A stretch of 64,000 nt of DNA from Streptomyces sp. CGMCC 4.7035 (GTDB taxonomy: Bacteria > Actinomycetota > Actinomycetes > Streptomycetales > Streptomycetaceae): positions 930,001 through 994,000 of the forward strand of contig NZ_CP134053.1 of the NCBI RefSeq assembly GCF_031583065.1. Direction: 5' to 3'. Made by a program: the position numbers and the translations under genes. Under the pieces are notes generated by a model. It saw only the letters and a program-made list of their open reading frames with translations. It was not told the origin of the DNA and searched no databases. Below, piece after piece: positions 35,874 through 44,749 of the stretch (the first letter of the stretch is position 1; every line of letters starts with the position of its first letter).

Positions 35874-37970
35874 ATGTCGGAGACGGAGCGCGCGGGGACA
35901 CCCCGTCAGGACAACAGCGGACGTCTCCTCGCCGGGCGGTACCGGCTGGAGGATGTACTCGGCCGCGGCGGCATGGGCACGGTATGGCGGGCCAAGGACG
36001 AGACCCTGGGGCGTACGGTCGCCGTCAAGGAGCTGCGGTTCCCGTCGAGCATCGACGAGGACGAGAAGCGCCGGCTCGTCACGCGCACGCTGCGCGAGGC
36101 CAAGGCGATCGCGCGGATCCGCAACAACGGCGCGGTGACCGTCTTCGACGTGGTCCAGGAGGACGACCGGCCCTGGATCGTGATGGAGCTGATCGAGGGC
36201 AAGTCGCTCGCCGAGGCCATCCGGGAGGACGGCCTGCTGGAGCCGAAGCGTGCCGCCGAGGTCGGGCTCGCGATCCTCGATGTGCTGCGCGCCGCGCACC
36301 GCGAGGGCATCCTGCACCGCGACGTGAAGCCGTCGAACGTGCTGATCGCCGAGGACGGCCGGGTCGTGCTCACCGACTTCGGCATCGCGCAGGTCGAGGG
36401 CGACCCGTCCATCACCTCCACCGGCATGCTCGTCGGCGCCCCTTCGTACATCTCGCCGGAGCGGGCGCGCGGGCACAAGCCCGGCCCGGCGGCGGACCTG
36501 TGGTCGCTCGGCGGCCTGCTGTACGCGTCGGTCGAGGGCGTGCCGCCGTATGACAAGGGGTCGGCGATCGCCACGCTGACCGCGGTGATGACCGAGCCGC
36601 TCGAGGAGCCGAAGAACGCGGGCCCCCTGAAGAAGGTCATCTACGGACTGCTCGCCAAGGACCCGCAGCAGCGGCTGGGGGACGAGGGCGCCCGGGCCCT
36701 GCTCAACGAGGTCATCCACGCGCCCGATCCCAAGGAGGAGGTGCCGGCGGACGCGACGCGGGTCGTGGCGCTGCCGCCGGTGCCGGAGGAGTCTTCGGGC
36801 AAGGAAGGTTCGGCCTCCGGGGGCAAGCGGGGCGAGGAGGCCGCCGAGCTGCTGCGCGGGGCGCTGCGGTCCGTGCGCAAGGCCGCGACGGCGGCGCGGA
36901 CCAAGTCGTCCGGGACCACGGAGGTGCCCGAGAGCGCGGCGTCCACGAGCGTGGGCGCACCTGTCGGCGGGGCATCCGGCACGTCTGGCGCATCCAGCAC
37001 GTCCGGCACATCCGGCATGTCTGGTGCATCCAGCGCGTCCGGCGCATCCGGTACGCCTGGTGCGTCCGGCTCGGGGGCCGCGTCGGCGGGGGCGCGGGAC
37101 AACAGTGCTGCCGTGGGATCGAACTCCGGTTCTGTGAAGCCGAGTTCGGGTTGGCCCATCGTGCCGGATCCGGACCGGCCGCCGCGGCCGGTGACGCCGC
37201 CGCGGGCGCCGCTCACCGACGTGGTGCCCAAGCGGACCCTGTTGATCATTGCCGTGGTCGTGGTGCTCGCCGTGCTGGGGACCGTGCTCGCGCTCACCCT
37301 CGGTGGCGACGACAGCAGCTCGCAGGGCGGCAAGAAGAGCACCACCAAGACCGCCGTGTCCCGCGGCGCGACCGTCGGGAGCGGGAGCAAGAACGACGGC
37401 GGCGGTGCCACGCACACGGACGGCGGCAGCACGAGCGGCACCGCGGCGAACGAATCGGATGGGCAGAACACGGGGGGCAGTTCGCCGTCCGCCAGTGGGA
37501 GTGCCGGCGCGTCGTCCGGTTCGTCCGGCGGCGACAGCACGGCGACGAAGACGTACAAGAGCGGTCAGGGGTACTCGATCGGGCTGCCCGCGGGCTGGAA
37601 GTACCAGTCCTCGGACTCCGCGGGAGACCGTTTCAACGGACCCCACGGGCAGAAACTGCTCGTCGGCTGGACGACCACGCCCAAGGACGACCCGGTGGCG
37701 GACTGGAAGAACCAGGAGCGCTACATGACGCGCTCCCAGTACAAGCGGGTCCGTATCGAGGAGGTGGACTACCGCGGCTGGAACACCGCCGACTGGGAGT
37801 TCACCTATGCCGACGGAGGCACCGGATACCGGGTCATCGACCGCGGATTCGTCCTCGACCCGCATCTCGGATACGGGCTGATGTACACGGCGAAGGCGGC
37901 CGACTGGGACAGCGAGCTGCGAAAGGACACCTGGGAGACCCTGACCCAGACCTTCCAGCCGAAGTCGTGA
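35874..37970 (+). CDS. Membrane Ser/Thr protein kinase, copy 1
   Basis: 698 residues. Cytoplasmic PknB-type kinase domain (about 20-275): P-loop GRGGMGTV, AVKEL lysine, HRDVKPSN catalytic loop, TDFG, SPERARG. A Ser/Gly/Ala/Thr low-complexity linker follows (about 365-420), then a transmembrane helix (about 454-477) and an extracellular domain of about 140 residues beginning YSIGLPAGWKY, shared in outline by the three paralogues downstream. All catalytic residues are present. ATG 35874 has TGAGGGGAC upstream; ATG 35862 is possible. Confidence 0.92.
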   Translation: MSETERAGTPRQDNSGRLLAGRYRLEDVLGRGGMGTVWRAKDETLGRTVAVKELRFPSSIDEDEKRRLVTRTLREAKAIARIRNNGAVTVFDVVQEDDRPWIVMELIEGKSLAEAIREDGLLEPKRAAEVGLAILDVLRAAHREGILHRDVKPSNVLIAEDGRVVLTDFGIAQVEGDPSITSTGMLVGAPSYISPERARGHKPGPAADLWSLGGLLYASVEGVPPYDKGSAIATLTAVMTEPLEEPKNAGPLKKVIYGLLAKDPQQRLGDEGARALLNEVIHAPDPKEEVPADATRVVALPPVPEESSGKEGSASGGKRGEEAAELLRGALRSVRKAATAARTKSSGTTEVPESAASTSVGAPVGGASGTSGASSTSGTSGMSGASSASGASGTPGASGSGAASAGARDNSAAVGSNSGSVKPSSGWPIVPDPDRPPRPVTPPRAPLTDVVPKRTLLIIAVVVVLAVLGTVLALTLGGDDSSSQGGKKSTTKTAVSRGATVGSGSKNDGGGATHTDGGSTSGTAANESDGQNTGGSSPSASGSAGASSGSSGGDSTATKTYKSGQGYSIGLPAGWKYQSSDSAGDRFNGPHGQKLLVGWTTTPKDDPVADWKNQERYMTRSQYKRVRIEEVDYRGWNTADWEFTYADGGTGYRVIDRGFVLDPHLGYGLMYTAKAADWDSELRKDTWETLTQTFQPKS
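36970..37073 (+). repeat. Imperfect 12/15-bp repeats coding a Gly-Ser-Ala-Thr linker
   Basis: GGCACGTCTGGCGCATCCAG-like units repeated about eight times in the juxtamembrane linker of kinase 1. In frame, so copy-number change alters linker length only. Confidence 0.7.
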
Positions 37971-38140
37971 CGTACCGCGCGCCGAACCGACGTTCCGTAC
38001 GGCCCTGTCATGGGGAGATATGACATCCCCGGGATGCGGGTTGCCTCCGGCACGTATCGTGAGGGATTGCGGACCGTACGCATCCAGAACGGGGCGCAAG
38101 GCGAACGGAATTGACCAACCGGGCGGCCGGGGGAGGCATC

Positions 38141-40966
38141 GTGGACGACTACGCGGGACGGGTCCTCGCCGACCGCTACCGCCTGCCGCTGCCGCCCTCC
38201 GACGAGTACGAGCTCGCCGAGACCCGCGCCTTCGACACCTACAGCGGGCAGGAAGTCCTCGTACGCCAGGTGCCGTTGCCCGAGGTCGTCGAGGCGGAGG
38301 TGCTCGACGCGGACGGGCTGCCCGAGGGGTTCGTGGCGCGTGACGGACGGCCCCGTGGAGCCTCCGCCCGGCCCGCTGCCACGCGCCGGCCCACCGACCC
38401 GGCCGTACGGCGCGCGATCGAGGCGGCGCAGGCCGCCGCGCAGATACCCGACCACCCCCGGCTCGACCAGGTCTTCGACGTGTTCGCCGAGGGTGGTTCT
38501 CTGTGGATAGTCAGCGAGCTGGTGGCCGCGCGCCCGCTGGCCGCCCTGCTCGCCGAGCAGCCGCTGACGCCCTACCGCGCGGCCGAGGTCGCCTCCGACG
38601 TCCTCATGGCGCTGCGCGTACTGCACGCGCACGGCTGGGTGCACCGGAACATCACCGCGCGCACGGTGCTGGTCTGCGACGACGGCCGCGTGATGCTGAC
38701 CGGCCTGGCGGCCGGAGCGGCGGAGGAGGCGCTGTGCGGGTACGACCCGGTGCCGGCAGGGGAGTTCGAGAGCGGCACGCGGCCGCCTGACGAGGGCGGG
38801 GACGCGCCCGGGGCCGGGGGCGGGGCCGTCGGGCCTGGCGGCGCGGGCGTCACCGTCTCCGGCGCACCAGCACCCGGGGGCGCGGGTTCCGGCGGTTCCG
38901 CCAGGCCGTCGGGTGCCGGCTCAGGCGGTCCCGGCAGCGAGGGTTTCGGTGGGCCGGGCGGGGCCGGCGGTGGCTCGTTCGGTTCCGTGGGCGGGGCCGG
39001 ACAGGGCATGGATCCCGAGGCCGCGCGGCGGGCCGCGATCGAGGCGCGGGCGAACGGGGCGGCTCCGGCCGGGGGTACACCCGGCGGCGGTGCTCCCGCC
39101 ACGGGCCCCCGGGCGCTGGAGTCGGCCGGGGATGTGCGGGCGGCACGGGCCGGGGCGATCGCCGCGTATCGCGCCGGGGCCCGGGCCGCGGCACGGGTGC
39201 AGGAGGAACAGCGCGGCGCCCGGCCGGCCCTTCCCCCGCCCCGGCCGGCCGACAACGCTGCCACCACGCCGCCGCAGGCGCCCGGGCAGGGGGTGGAGCG
39301 CCGCGCCGACGTCCCGCAGCCGGGGCAGATCGTCGACCCGTACGGAGTGGACCGTACGAAGTCGTGGCACGGCGCGGTACCACGCCCGGCAGCACCCACC
39401 GCCGACGACCAGCGCCGCACCGCACTGCCCGGTGGCGCCCCCGGACCCCAGGGCAACGCCGGCGGCCCGTACGGAAACGGCACGCCAGGCACGGGCGCGA
39501 GCACTGGCGCGTACCAGAGCGCTCCCCATGGCGCGGGCGTGACCGCCCACCCGTACGAGAGCGCTCCCCATGGCGCGGGCGTGACCGCCCACCCGTACGA
39601 GAGCACTCCCCATGGCGCGGGCGTGACCGCCCATCCGTACGACGACACCCCCCACGGCCCGGGCGCAGGCGCCGCCGCCCCCGCCACCCACTGGAATCAC
39701 CGCGGCCCCACGACCGCCCTGGCCGCCGAGCGGGCTCGGCAGGCGCGGATGGCCGTCGTCGGGCCCGTCACCGAGCGGTGGGCGCCCGAGCAGGCCGGGC
39801 CCGTGCACGAGAACTGGCAGTTGGCGCCCCCGATCGGGCCCGCCACCGACCTCTGGGCGCTGGGCGCGCTGCTTTTCCGGGCCGTGCAGGGGCATGCGCC
39901 GTACCCCGAGGAGAGCACCGTCGAGCTGGTCCAGCTCGTCTGCTCCGAACCGCCCGCCTTCGCGGAGGAGTGCGGGCCGCTGCGCCCGGTCGTGGAGTCG
40001 CTGCTGCGTCAGGACCCGACCGAGCGCCTCGACTTCGAGGAGCTGCGCGGCTGGCTGCGCTCCCTCGTACGGTCCGCACCGGAGCCCGAGGCGGGGACCC
40101 ACGTCGTCGCGGCGCCGCCCGTCGACCCCAGTCGGCTGCCGATCGTACGGCGTCGCGGCGAGCTGGTCCGCCGGCGCCGCGCCGGGCTGCCCGCGGCCAC
40201 CCACGCCCGCCACAAGCGCGCCAGGGACGACCGCCCGCCGCGGCCCCGTCGACTCGGCCGCACCTTGCTCCTGCTGATCCTGCTCGTGCTGGCCGGCGCC
40301 ATCGCGTACGCCATGGTGTTCATGCCGAAGGCCGAATCCAGCAAGGGCAGCGGCAGCGGCACCGTGGGGGAACGCACCGGCACCGCCGGGGATGTCAGTC
40401 CCGCCCCGCAGCAGTCCGACACGGGCAGCGCACAGCAGCCCGGCCGCGGCAGCTCCACGAGCCCCTCCCCGCCGGCCGGTTCCGCACAGACGCAGACCAG
40501 CGAGGGCGAGGTCGCCCAGGGCTTCACCCTGCGCAAGGACCCCGAGGGATTCCGTGTCGCCGTCGCGAACGGCTGGGACCGTGCGCCGAAGAACGGCAGC
40601 GGCCAGGTCGTCTACTCCCAGGGCGACTTCGAGCTGATCGTGGTGCCCGGACGCGACAGCACGAGCAAGAACGGCAGCGATCCGCTCACCTACCAGCGGG
40701 AGTCCGAGCCCGAACTTCAGCCGTTCCGGGACTCGTCCTGGGCCACCTCCAGCGGGATGCGGCGCATCGACGTCGGCGGACGGACCATGGCCGAGGGACA
40801 GTTCACCTGGACGGACGGCAGCGGGCGCGAGCTGTTCGTGCGCAACCTCGCCCTCCTCGTCGGCGGCCGCTATCACGTGGTGCAGGTCCGCGGTCCGGAG
40901 GCCGAACGCGACGAGGTGACCCGGCTGTTCGAGCAGGCCGAGCAGAGCTACGAGGCGGTCGGCTGA
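38141..40966 (+). CDS. Membrane pseudokinase, Ser/Thr kinase paralogue 2
   Basis: 941 residues. The kinase fold is recognisable but inactive: no glycine-rich loop, the VAVK lysine position reads LVRQV, HRD is HRN (WVHRNITARTV) and DFG is TGL (RVMLTGLAAG). The domain is also split: about 360 residues of Gly/Ala/Pro-rich sequence (roughly 200-560) separate the catalytic-loop half from the C-lobe (PATDLWALGALLFRAVQG). A transmembrane helix at about 707-727 precedes an extracellular domain like that of the neighbours. GTG 38141 has GGGGGAGG; upstream TTG 38111 is less likely. A scaffold or receptor partner is inferred. Confidence 0.85.
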   Translation: MDDYAGRVLADRYRLPLPPSDEYELAETRAFDTYSGQEVLVRQVPLPEVVEAEVLDADGLPEGFVARDGRPRGASARPAATRRPTDPAVRRAIEAAQAAAQIPDHPRLDQVFDVFAEGGSLWIVSELVAARPLAALLAEQPLTPYRAAEVASDVLMALRVLHAHGWVHRNITARTVLVCDDGRVMLTGLAAGAAEEALCGYDPVPAGEFESGTRPPDEGGDAPGAGGGAVGPGGAGVTVSGAPAPGGAGSGGSARPSGAGSGGPGSEGFGGPGGAGGGSFGSVGGAGQGMDPEAARRAAIEARANGAAPAGGTPGGGAPATGPRALESAGDVRAARAGAIAAYRAGARAAARVQEEQRGARPALPPPRPADNAATTPPQAPGQGVERRADVPQPGQIVDPYGVDRTKSWHGAVPRPAAPTADDQRRTALPGGAPGPQGNAGGPYGNGTPGTGASTGAYQSAPHGAGVTAHPYESAPHGAGVTAHPYESTPHGAGVTAHPYDDTPHGPGAGAAAPATHWNHRGPTTALAAERARQARMAVVGPVTERWAPEQAGPVHENWQLAPPIGPATDLWALGALLFRAVQGHAPYPEESTVELVQLVCSEPPAFAEECGPLRPVVESLLRQDPTERLDFEELRGWLRSLVRSAPEPEAGTHVVAAPPVDPSRLPIVRRRGELVRRRRAGLPAATHARHKRARDDRPPRPRRLGRTLLLLILLVLAGAIAYAMVFMPKAESSKGSGSGTVGERTGTAGDVSPAPQQSDTGSAQQPGRGSSTSPSPPAGSAQTQTSEGEVAQGFTLRKDPEGFRVAVANGWDRAPKNGSGQVVYSQGDFELIVVPGRDSTSKNGSDPLTYQRESEPELQPFRDSSWATSSGMRRIDVGGRTMAEGQFTWTDGSGRELFVRNLALLVGGRYHVVQVRGPEAERDEVTRLFEQAEQSYEAVG
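39514..39660 (+). repeat. 48-bp tandem repeat in the pseudokinase insert
   Basis: Three near-identical units and a partial fourth encoding PHGAGVTAHPYES-type 16-residue repeats. In frame, very similar at DNA level, so recent expansion. Confidence 0.8.
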
Positions 40967-41139
40967 GGGCTCGGCCGGAAACCGATTGCGGCGAGGTCCG
41001 ATTGCGCTGAGTGTGCGGTGGTTCCGTCTGGTACGCGGAGAGGAAAACCGTCACAGTGCGGTTATGTTTCGGCCCCCTCCGATTCCCTGTGCGGGGACCC
41101 CTCTTTAGTCTGAGCCCGTCAAGAGCATTGCGGGGAAAC

Positions 41140-42795
41140 GTGAATCAGATGCAGGGCCTGCTCCTTGCGGGCCGCTACCGGCTCGTCGAATCCATCGGCA
41201 GCGGCGGCATGGGCCGGGTGTGGCGCGCCCACGACGAGGTGCTGCACCGTCCGGTGGCCATCAAGGAACTGACCGCCGCGTTGTACGTCACGGAGAGTGA
41301 CCGCGCCGTACTGTTGGCCCGGACCCACGCCGAGGCGCGGGCCGCCGCACGCATCAACCACCCGGCCGTGGTCACGGTCCACGACGTCCTGGAGTACGAC
41401 AACCGGCCGTGGATCGTGATGGAGCTGGTCGAGGGCGGCTCGCTGGCCGACGCGGTCAAGGAACGCGGACGCCTTGAGGACGCCGAGGCCGCGCGCATCG
41501 GGCTGTGGGTGCTGCGCGCACTCCGCGCCGCGCACTCCGCGGGGGTTCTGCACCGCGACGTGAAGCCCGGAAACGTTCTGCTCGCCGCCGACGGACGCGT
41601 ACTGCTCACCGACTTCGGGATCGCGCAGGTCGAGGGCGACACGACGATCACGCGCACGGGAGAGATCGTCGGGTCCGTCGACTACCTCGCACCCGAGCGC
41701 CTCCGCGGCCACGACCCGGGTCCCGCCTCCGACCTGTGGGCACTGGGCGCCACGCTGTACACGGCGGTGGAGGGCAGGTCGGCGTTCCGGCGGACCTCGC
41801 CGCTGATGACCATGCAGGCCGTCGTCGAGGAGGAGCCCCCGCCCCCGCAGTTCGCGGGCGCCCTGGGACCGGTGATCGAGGCACTGCTGTGCAAGGACCC
41901 GGCGCAGCGGCCCCACGCGGAGCAGGCCGAGCAGATGCTGGCGGAGGCCGCGGAGGGGCGGCGGCCGAAGGCGGCACAGGAGTTCGTACCGACGCTGCAT
42001 GTGGACCTGGCGAGCCGCGGGGACACGACCACGCACGTGCCGCGCGCCCACCAGGCGCGTGAGGCGCAGACGGCCGGCGGCACCGAGCCCAGGACCACCG
42101 CCTCGCCGGCCTCGCCGCCCACGCGCCGCAAGGGCCGCCACGGCCGCACGGTCGTTCTCGTCCTCGCGGTGGCCGCGGTCGTCGGCGTGGCGGTCCCCGT
42201 CTGGAAGCACATGAGCACCCCGAGCCCCGCCGACCCTCTGTCCTCCTCCGCCTCGCCGTCCGCCTCGCCGTCCGCGGTGCCGTCCGCGTCGCCCACCAAG
42301 AGCCGGCAGGCCGCGAGCGCCGTCCCGGACGGCTGGCAGCTCGTGAAGGATCCGGTGGGCTTCAGCCTCGTCCTGCCCAAGGGCTGGAAGCGGCAGGCGT
42401 CTGACGGCGTCAAGGGCAACCTCCAGCAGATCGACTACTCACCCGACAACGGCAAGCACCTGGTTCGCGTCGCCGTGGACAGTTCACCGGACTTCAACGA
42501 CCCGTACGATCACCAGGTTGACCTGGACCAGCAGCTGCGCCAGCGGTTGGTCGACTACAAGCAGGTGAGCCTGAAGCGCGACTCCTACCGTGACCGCGAC
42601 GGCTCCCGGTGGGAGTACACATGGACCGCGCTGGCGAAGGACACGAAGTTCCCGGGGCCGTACCGAGCCGTCGATGAGATGTACATCGCCCGGGACGGCG
42701 TCGAGTACGCGATCTACATGGCCGCGCCCGCGGCGGACTGGGCCACTACGCGTGAGCAGTTCGAGACGGTGCTGCAGGGCTGGCGAGAGCCGTAG
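41140..42795 (+). CDS. Membrane Ser/Thr protein kinase, copy 3
   Basis: 551 residues. Kinase domain with GSGGMGRV, AIKEL, HRDVKPGN, TDFG and APERLRG intact; transmembrane helix at about 336-354; Ser/Ala/Pro spacer; extracellular domain opening DGWQLVKDPVGFSLVLPKGW, a pattern shared with copy 4 (GYRLVRDPGGFSLAVPEGF). GTG 41140 lies 4 nt after GGGG; ATG 41149 also possible. TAGTCT at 41106-41111 could be its -10. Confidence 0.9.
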   Translation: MNQMQGLLLAGRYRLVESIGSGGMGRVWRAHDEVLHRPVAIKELTAALYVTESDRAVLLARTHAEARAAARINHPAVVTVHDVLEYDNRPWIVMELVEGGSLADAVKERGRLEDAEAARIGLWVLRALRAAHSAGVLHRDVKPGNVLLAADGRVLLTDFGIAQVEGDTTITRTGEIVGSVDYLAPERLRGHDPGPASDLWALGATLYTAVEGRSAFRRTSPLMTMQAVVEEEPPPPQFAGALGPVIEALLCKDPAQRPHAEQAEQMLAEAAEGRRPKAAQEFVPTLHVDLASRGDTTTHVPRAHQAREAQTAGGTEPRTTASPASPPTRRKGRHGRTVVLVLAVAAVVGVAVPVWKHMSTPSPADPLSSSASPSASPSAVPSASPTKSRQAASAVPDGWQLVKDPVGFSLVLPKGWKRQASDGVKGNLQQIDYSPDNGKHLVRVAVDSSPDFNDPYDHQVDLDQQLRQRLVDYKQVSLKRDSYRDRDGSRWEYTWTALAKDTKFPGPYRAVDEMYIARDGVEYAIYMAAPAADWATTREQFETVLQGWREP

Positions 42796-42891
42796 CGGGG
42801 CGAGGCAAGAGCGATTTCGGTCGTCCAGGCTCGTCCTGGCGGGTGACCGGATGCCGTGGGACCGGCCGATCACTGCGGCATGATGGGACAC

Positions 42892-44544
42892 ATGGGGACC
42901 GAGGGGGACGACTTCCGGGTCATCGCCGGCCGATATCGCCTTGAGGCGAAGCTCGGACGCGGCGGTATGGGCGTCGTCTGGCGGGCGGCCGATCAGCTGC
43001 TGGGCCGTCAGGTAGCGGTCAAGGAACTCATCATCGACCCCTCGCTCTCCATGGAGGAGGCCCGGCTGCAGCGTGAGCGCACCCTGCGTGAGGCGCGCGC
43101 GGTCGCGCAGTTGCGGCACCCGCACATCATCGTGGTCCACGACGTCGTCGAGCACGACGAACGCCCCTACATCGTCATGGAGCTGATCGACGGCGGCTCG
43201 CTCGCGGACCGCGTCGCCACGCACGGCCCGGTCGGCGCCCGCGAGGCAGCGCGCATCGGCGTCGCCCTGCTGGGCGCGTTGCGCCGCGCGCACGAGGCGG
43301 GCGTGCTGCACCGCGACCTCAAGCCCGCGAACGTCCTGGTGGAGGAGGGCACCGACCGTGTCGTCCTCACCGACTTCGGCATCGCGCAGGTCGCGGGCGC
43401 CACGACACTCACCGAGAACGGTTCCTTCGTCGGTTCCCCCGAGTACACCGCACCCGAGCGGATGTCCGGCGACCGGACGGGCCCCGAATCCGACCTCTGG
43501 TCGCTGGGGGCGCTGCTGTGCACCGTCCTGAGCGGTGAGTCGCCCTTCCGCCGCGACTCGTTGGGCGGGATCCTGCACGCGGTGGTCTTCGACGAGATCC
43601 GTCCGCCCGCGCAGGCGCAGCCGATCCTGCCCGTCGTACGAGGGCTGCTGGAGCGGGATCCGGACCGCCGCCTGGACGCGGCGGAGGCCGAGCGGCTGCT
43701 GCGGGAGTTCCTGGAGAAGGGACGTACGCCGCGGGTGCCGGTGGGGTACTCGCCGACGCAGCGGGACCTGCCCCGGCGTGCGGTGCCGCAGCCCGCGCGG
43801 GAGGTCCCCGCGGCCGCGACACCGCAGGCGGGCGCCGTGCCGCGGACCGCGAAGCAGTCGGCACGGGGCGGGCTCGTCGCGGCCGCCCTCGTCGCGGCCA
43901 TGGCGGGAGCGGGCGTCTCGGCGGCGGCGCTGCTGATGCGTGACCACGAAAACGGCGGCGGCGCGGCGGCGAGTTCGGCACCGACCCGGACATCGGTGGG
44001 CGCGGGCGCGCCGCAACCGTCGACCGCGGGGACCTCGCCCGCTCCCGCCCCCACGGTGACGGTGACGCGCTCGCCGTCGTCGGCCTCGGCCACCGCCCAC
44101 AAGGCGCCCTCGGGGTATCGGCTGGTGCGGGACCCGGGTGGGTTCTCGCTCGCCGTGCCCGAGGGGTTCACCCGCATTCCGCAGGGCGAGCGGACCTTCT
44201 ACATGTCGCCGGGGCAGACCTTCCGTCTCGGCGTCAAACCGTCGGGCCCCGAGGCGGGCGGCCCGCTCGCGGTGATGCGGCGCGCGGCCGCCGAGGGACC
44301 CGCCACCAACCCGGGCTACCGCGACGGCCAGGTCACCGAGACCTCGCACGACGGAAACCGGGCCGCGCTCTGGGAGTTCACCTGGAACGGTTTCACCACG
44401 ACGGAGGGCCCGCGGCACACGTACGACCTGTGCTGGGAGGAGGACGGCCGGATGTACGACGTGTGGGTGTCGGCGCCGGTCGGGAAAGCGCGGGAGGCGA
44501 AGGAGTACTTCGACGTGGCGCTGGACACGTTCGTACCGTCGTAA
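42892..44544 (+). CDS. Membrane Ser/Thr protein kinase, copy 4
   Basis: 550 residues. GRGGMGVV, AVKEL, HRDLKPAN, TDFG and APERMSG are intact. Transmembrane helix about 324-346, Thr/Ser/Pro spacer, extracellular sensor-like domain ending DVALDTFVPS. Three in-frame ATGs (42880, 42883, 42892) cluster at the start; 42892 has GGGA at the best spacing. Tandem with copy 3, 96 bp apart; likely an ancient duplication series. Confidence 0.9.
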   Translation: MGTEGDDFRVIAGRYRLEAKLGRGGMGVVWRAADQLLGRQVAVKELIIDPSLSMEEARLQRERTLREARAVAQLRHPHIIVVHDVVEHDERPYIVMELIDGGSLADRVATHGPVGAREAARIGVALLGALRRAHEAGVLHRDLKPANVLVEEGTDRVVLTDFGIAQVAGATTLTENGSFVGSPEYTAPERMSGDRTGPESDLWSLGALLCTVLSGESPFRRDSLGGILHAVVFDEIRPPAQAQPILPVVRGLLERDPDRRLDAAEAERLLREFLEKGRTPRVPVGYSPTQRDLPRRAVPQPAREVPAAATPQAGAVPRTAKQSARGGLVAAALVAAMAGAGVSAAALLMRDHENGGGAAASSAPTRTSVGAGAPQPSTAGTSPAPAPTVTVTRSPSSASATAHKAPSGYRLVRDPGGFSLAVPEGFTRIPQGERTFYMSPGQTFRLGVKPSGPEAGGPLAVMRRAAAEGPATNPGYRDGQVTETSHDGNRAALWEFTWNGFTTTEGPRHTYDLCWEEDGRMYDVWVSAPVGKAREAKEYFDVALDTFVPS

Positions 44545-44736
44545 AACGGGCGGCTTCACGGCACGCGGCCGCGAGGTGGCGAGGACGGCGATCGCGAACC
44601 TGGACATCGACACGCTGTGCCCCCTGGACTCCTGACAACGCCCTGATCAGCGCATTTGTGCCAGCGGTCACTGGCGCGATGTGGACGCCCGGTGAAAGCG
44701 CGTTACCGACGGGTACCCAAACGCCCGGCCCCGACA

Positions 44737-44742
44737 TACCCT
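44737..44742 (+). promoter_or_regulatory. -10-like hexamer, aldehyde dehydrogenase (leaderless)
   Basis: TACCCT, 7 nt before ATG 44750, no Shine-Dalgarno. Confidence 0.4.
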
Positions 44743-44749
44743 GCGCCTC

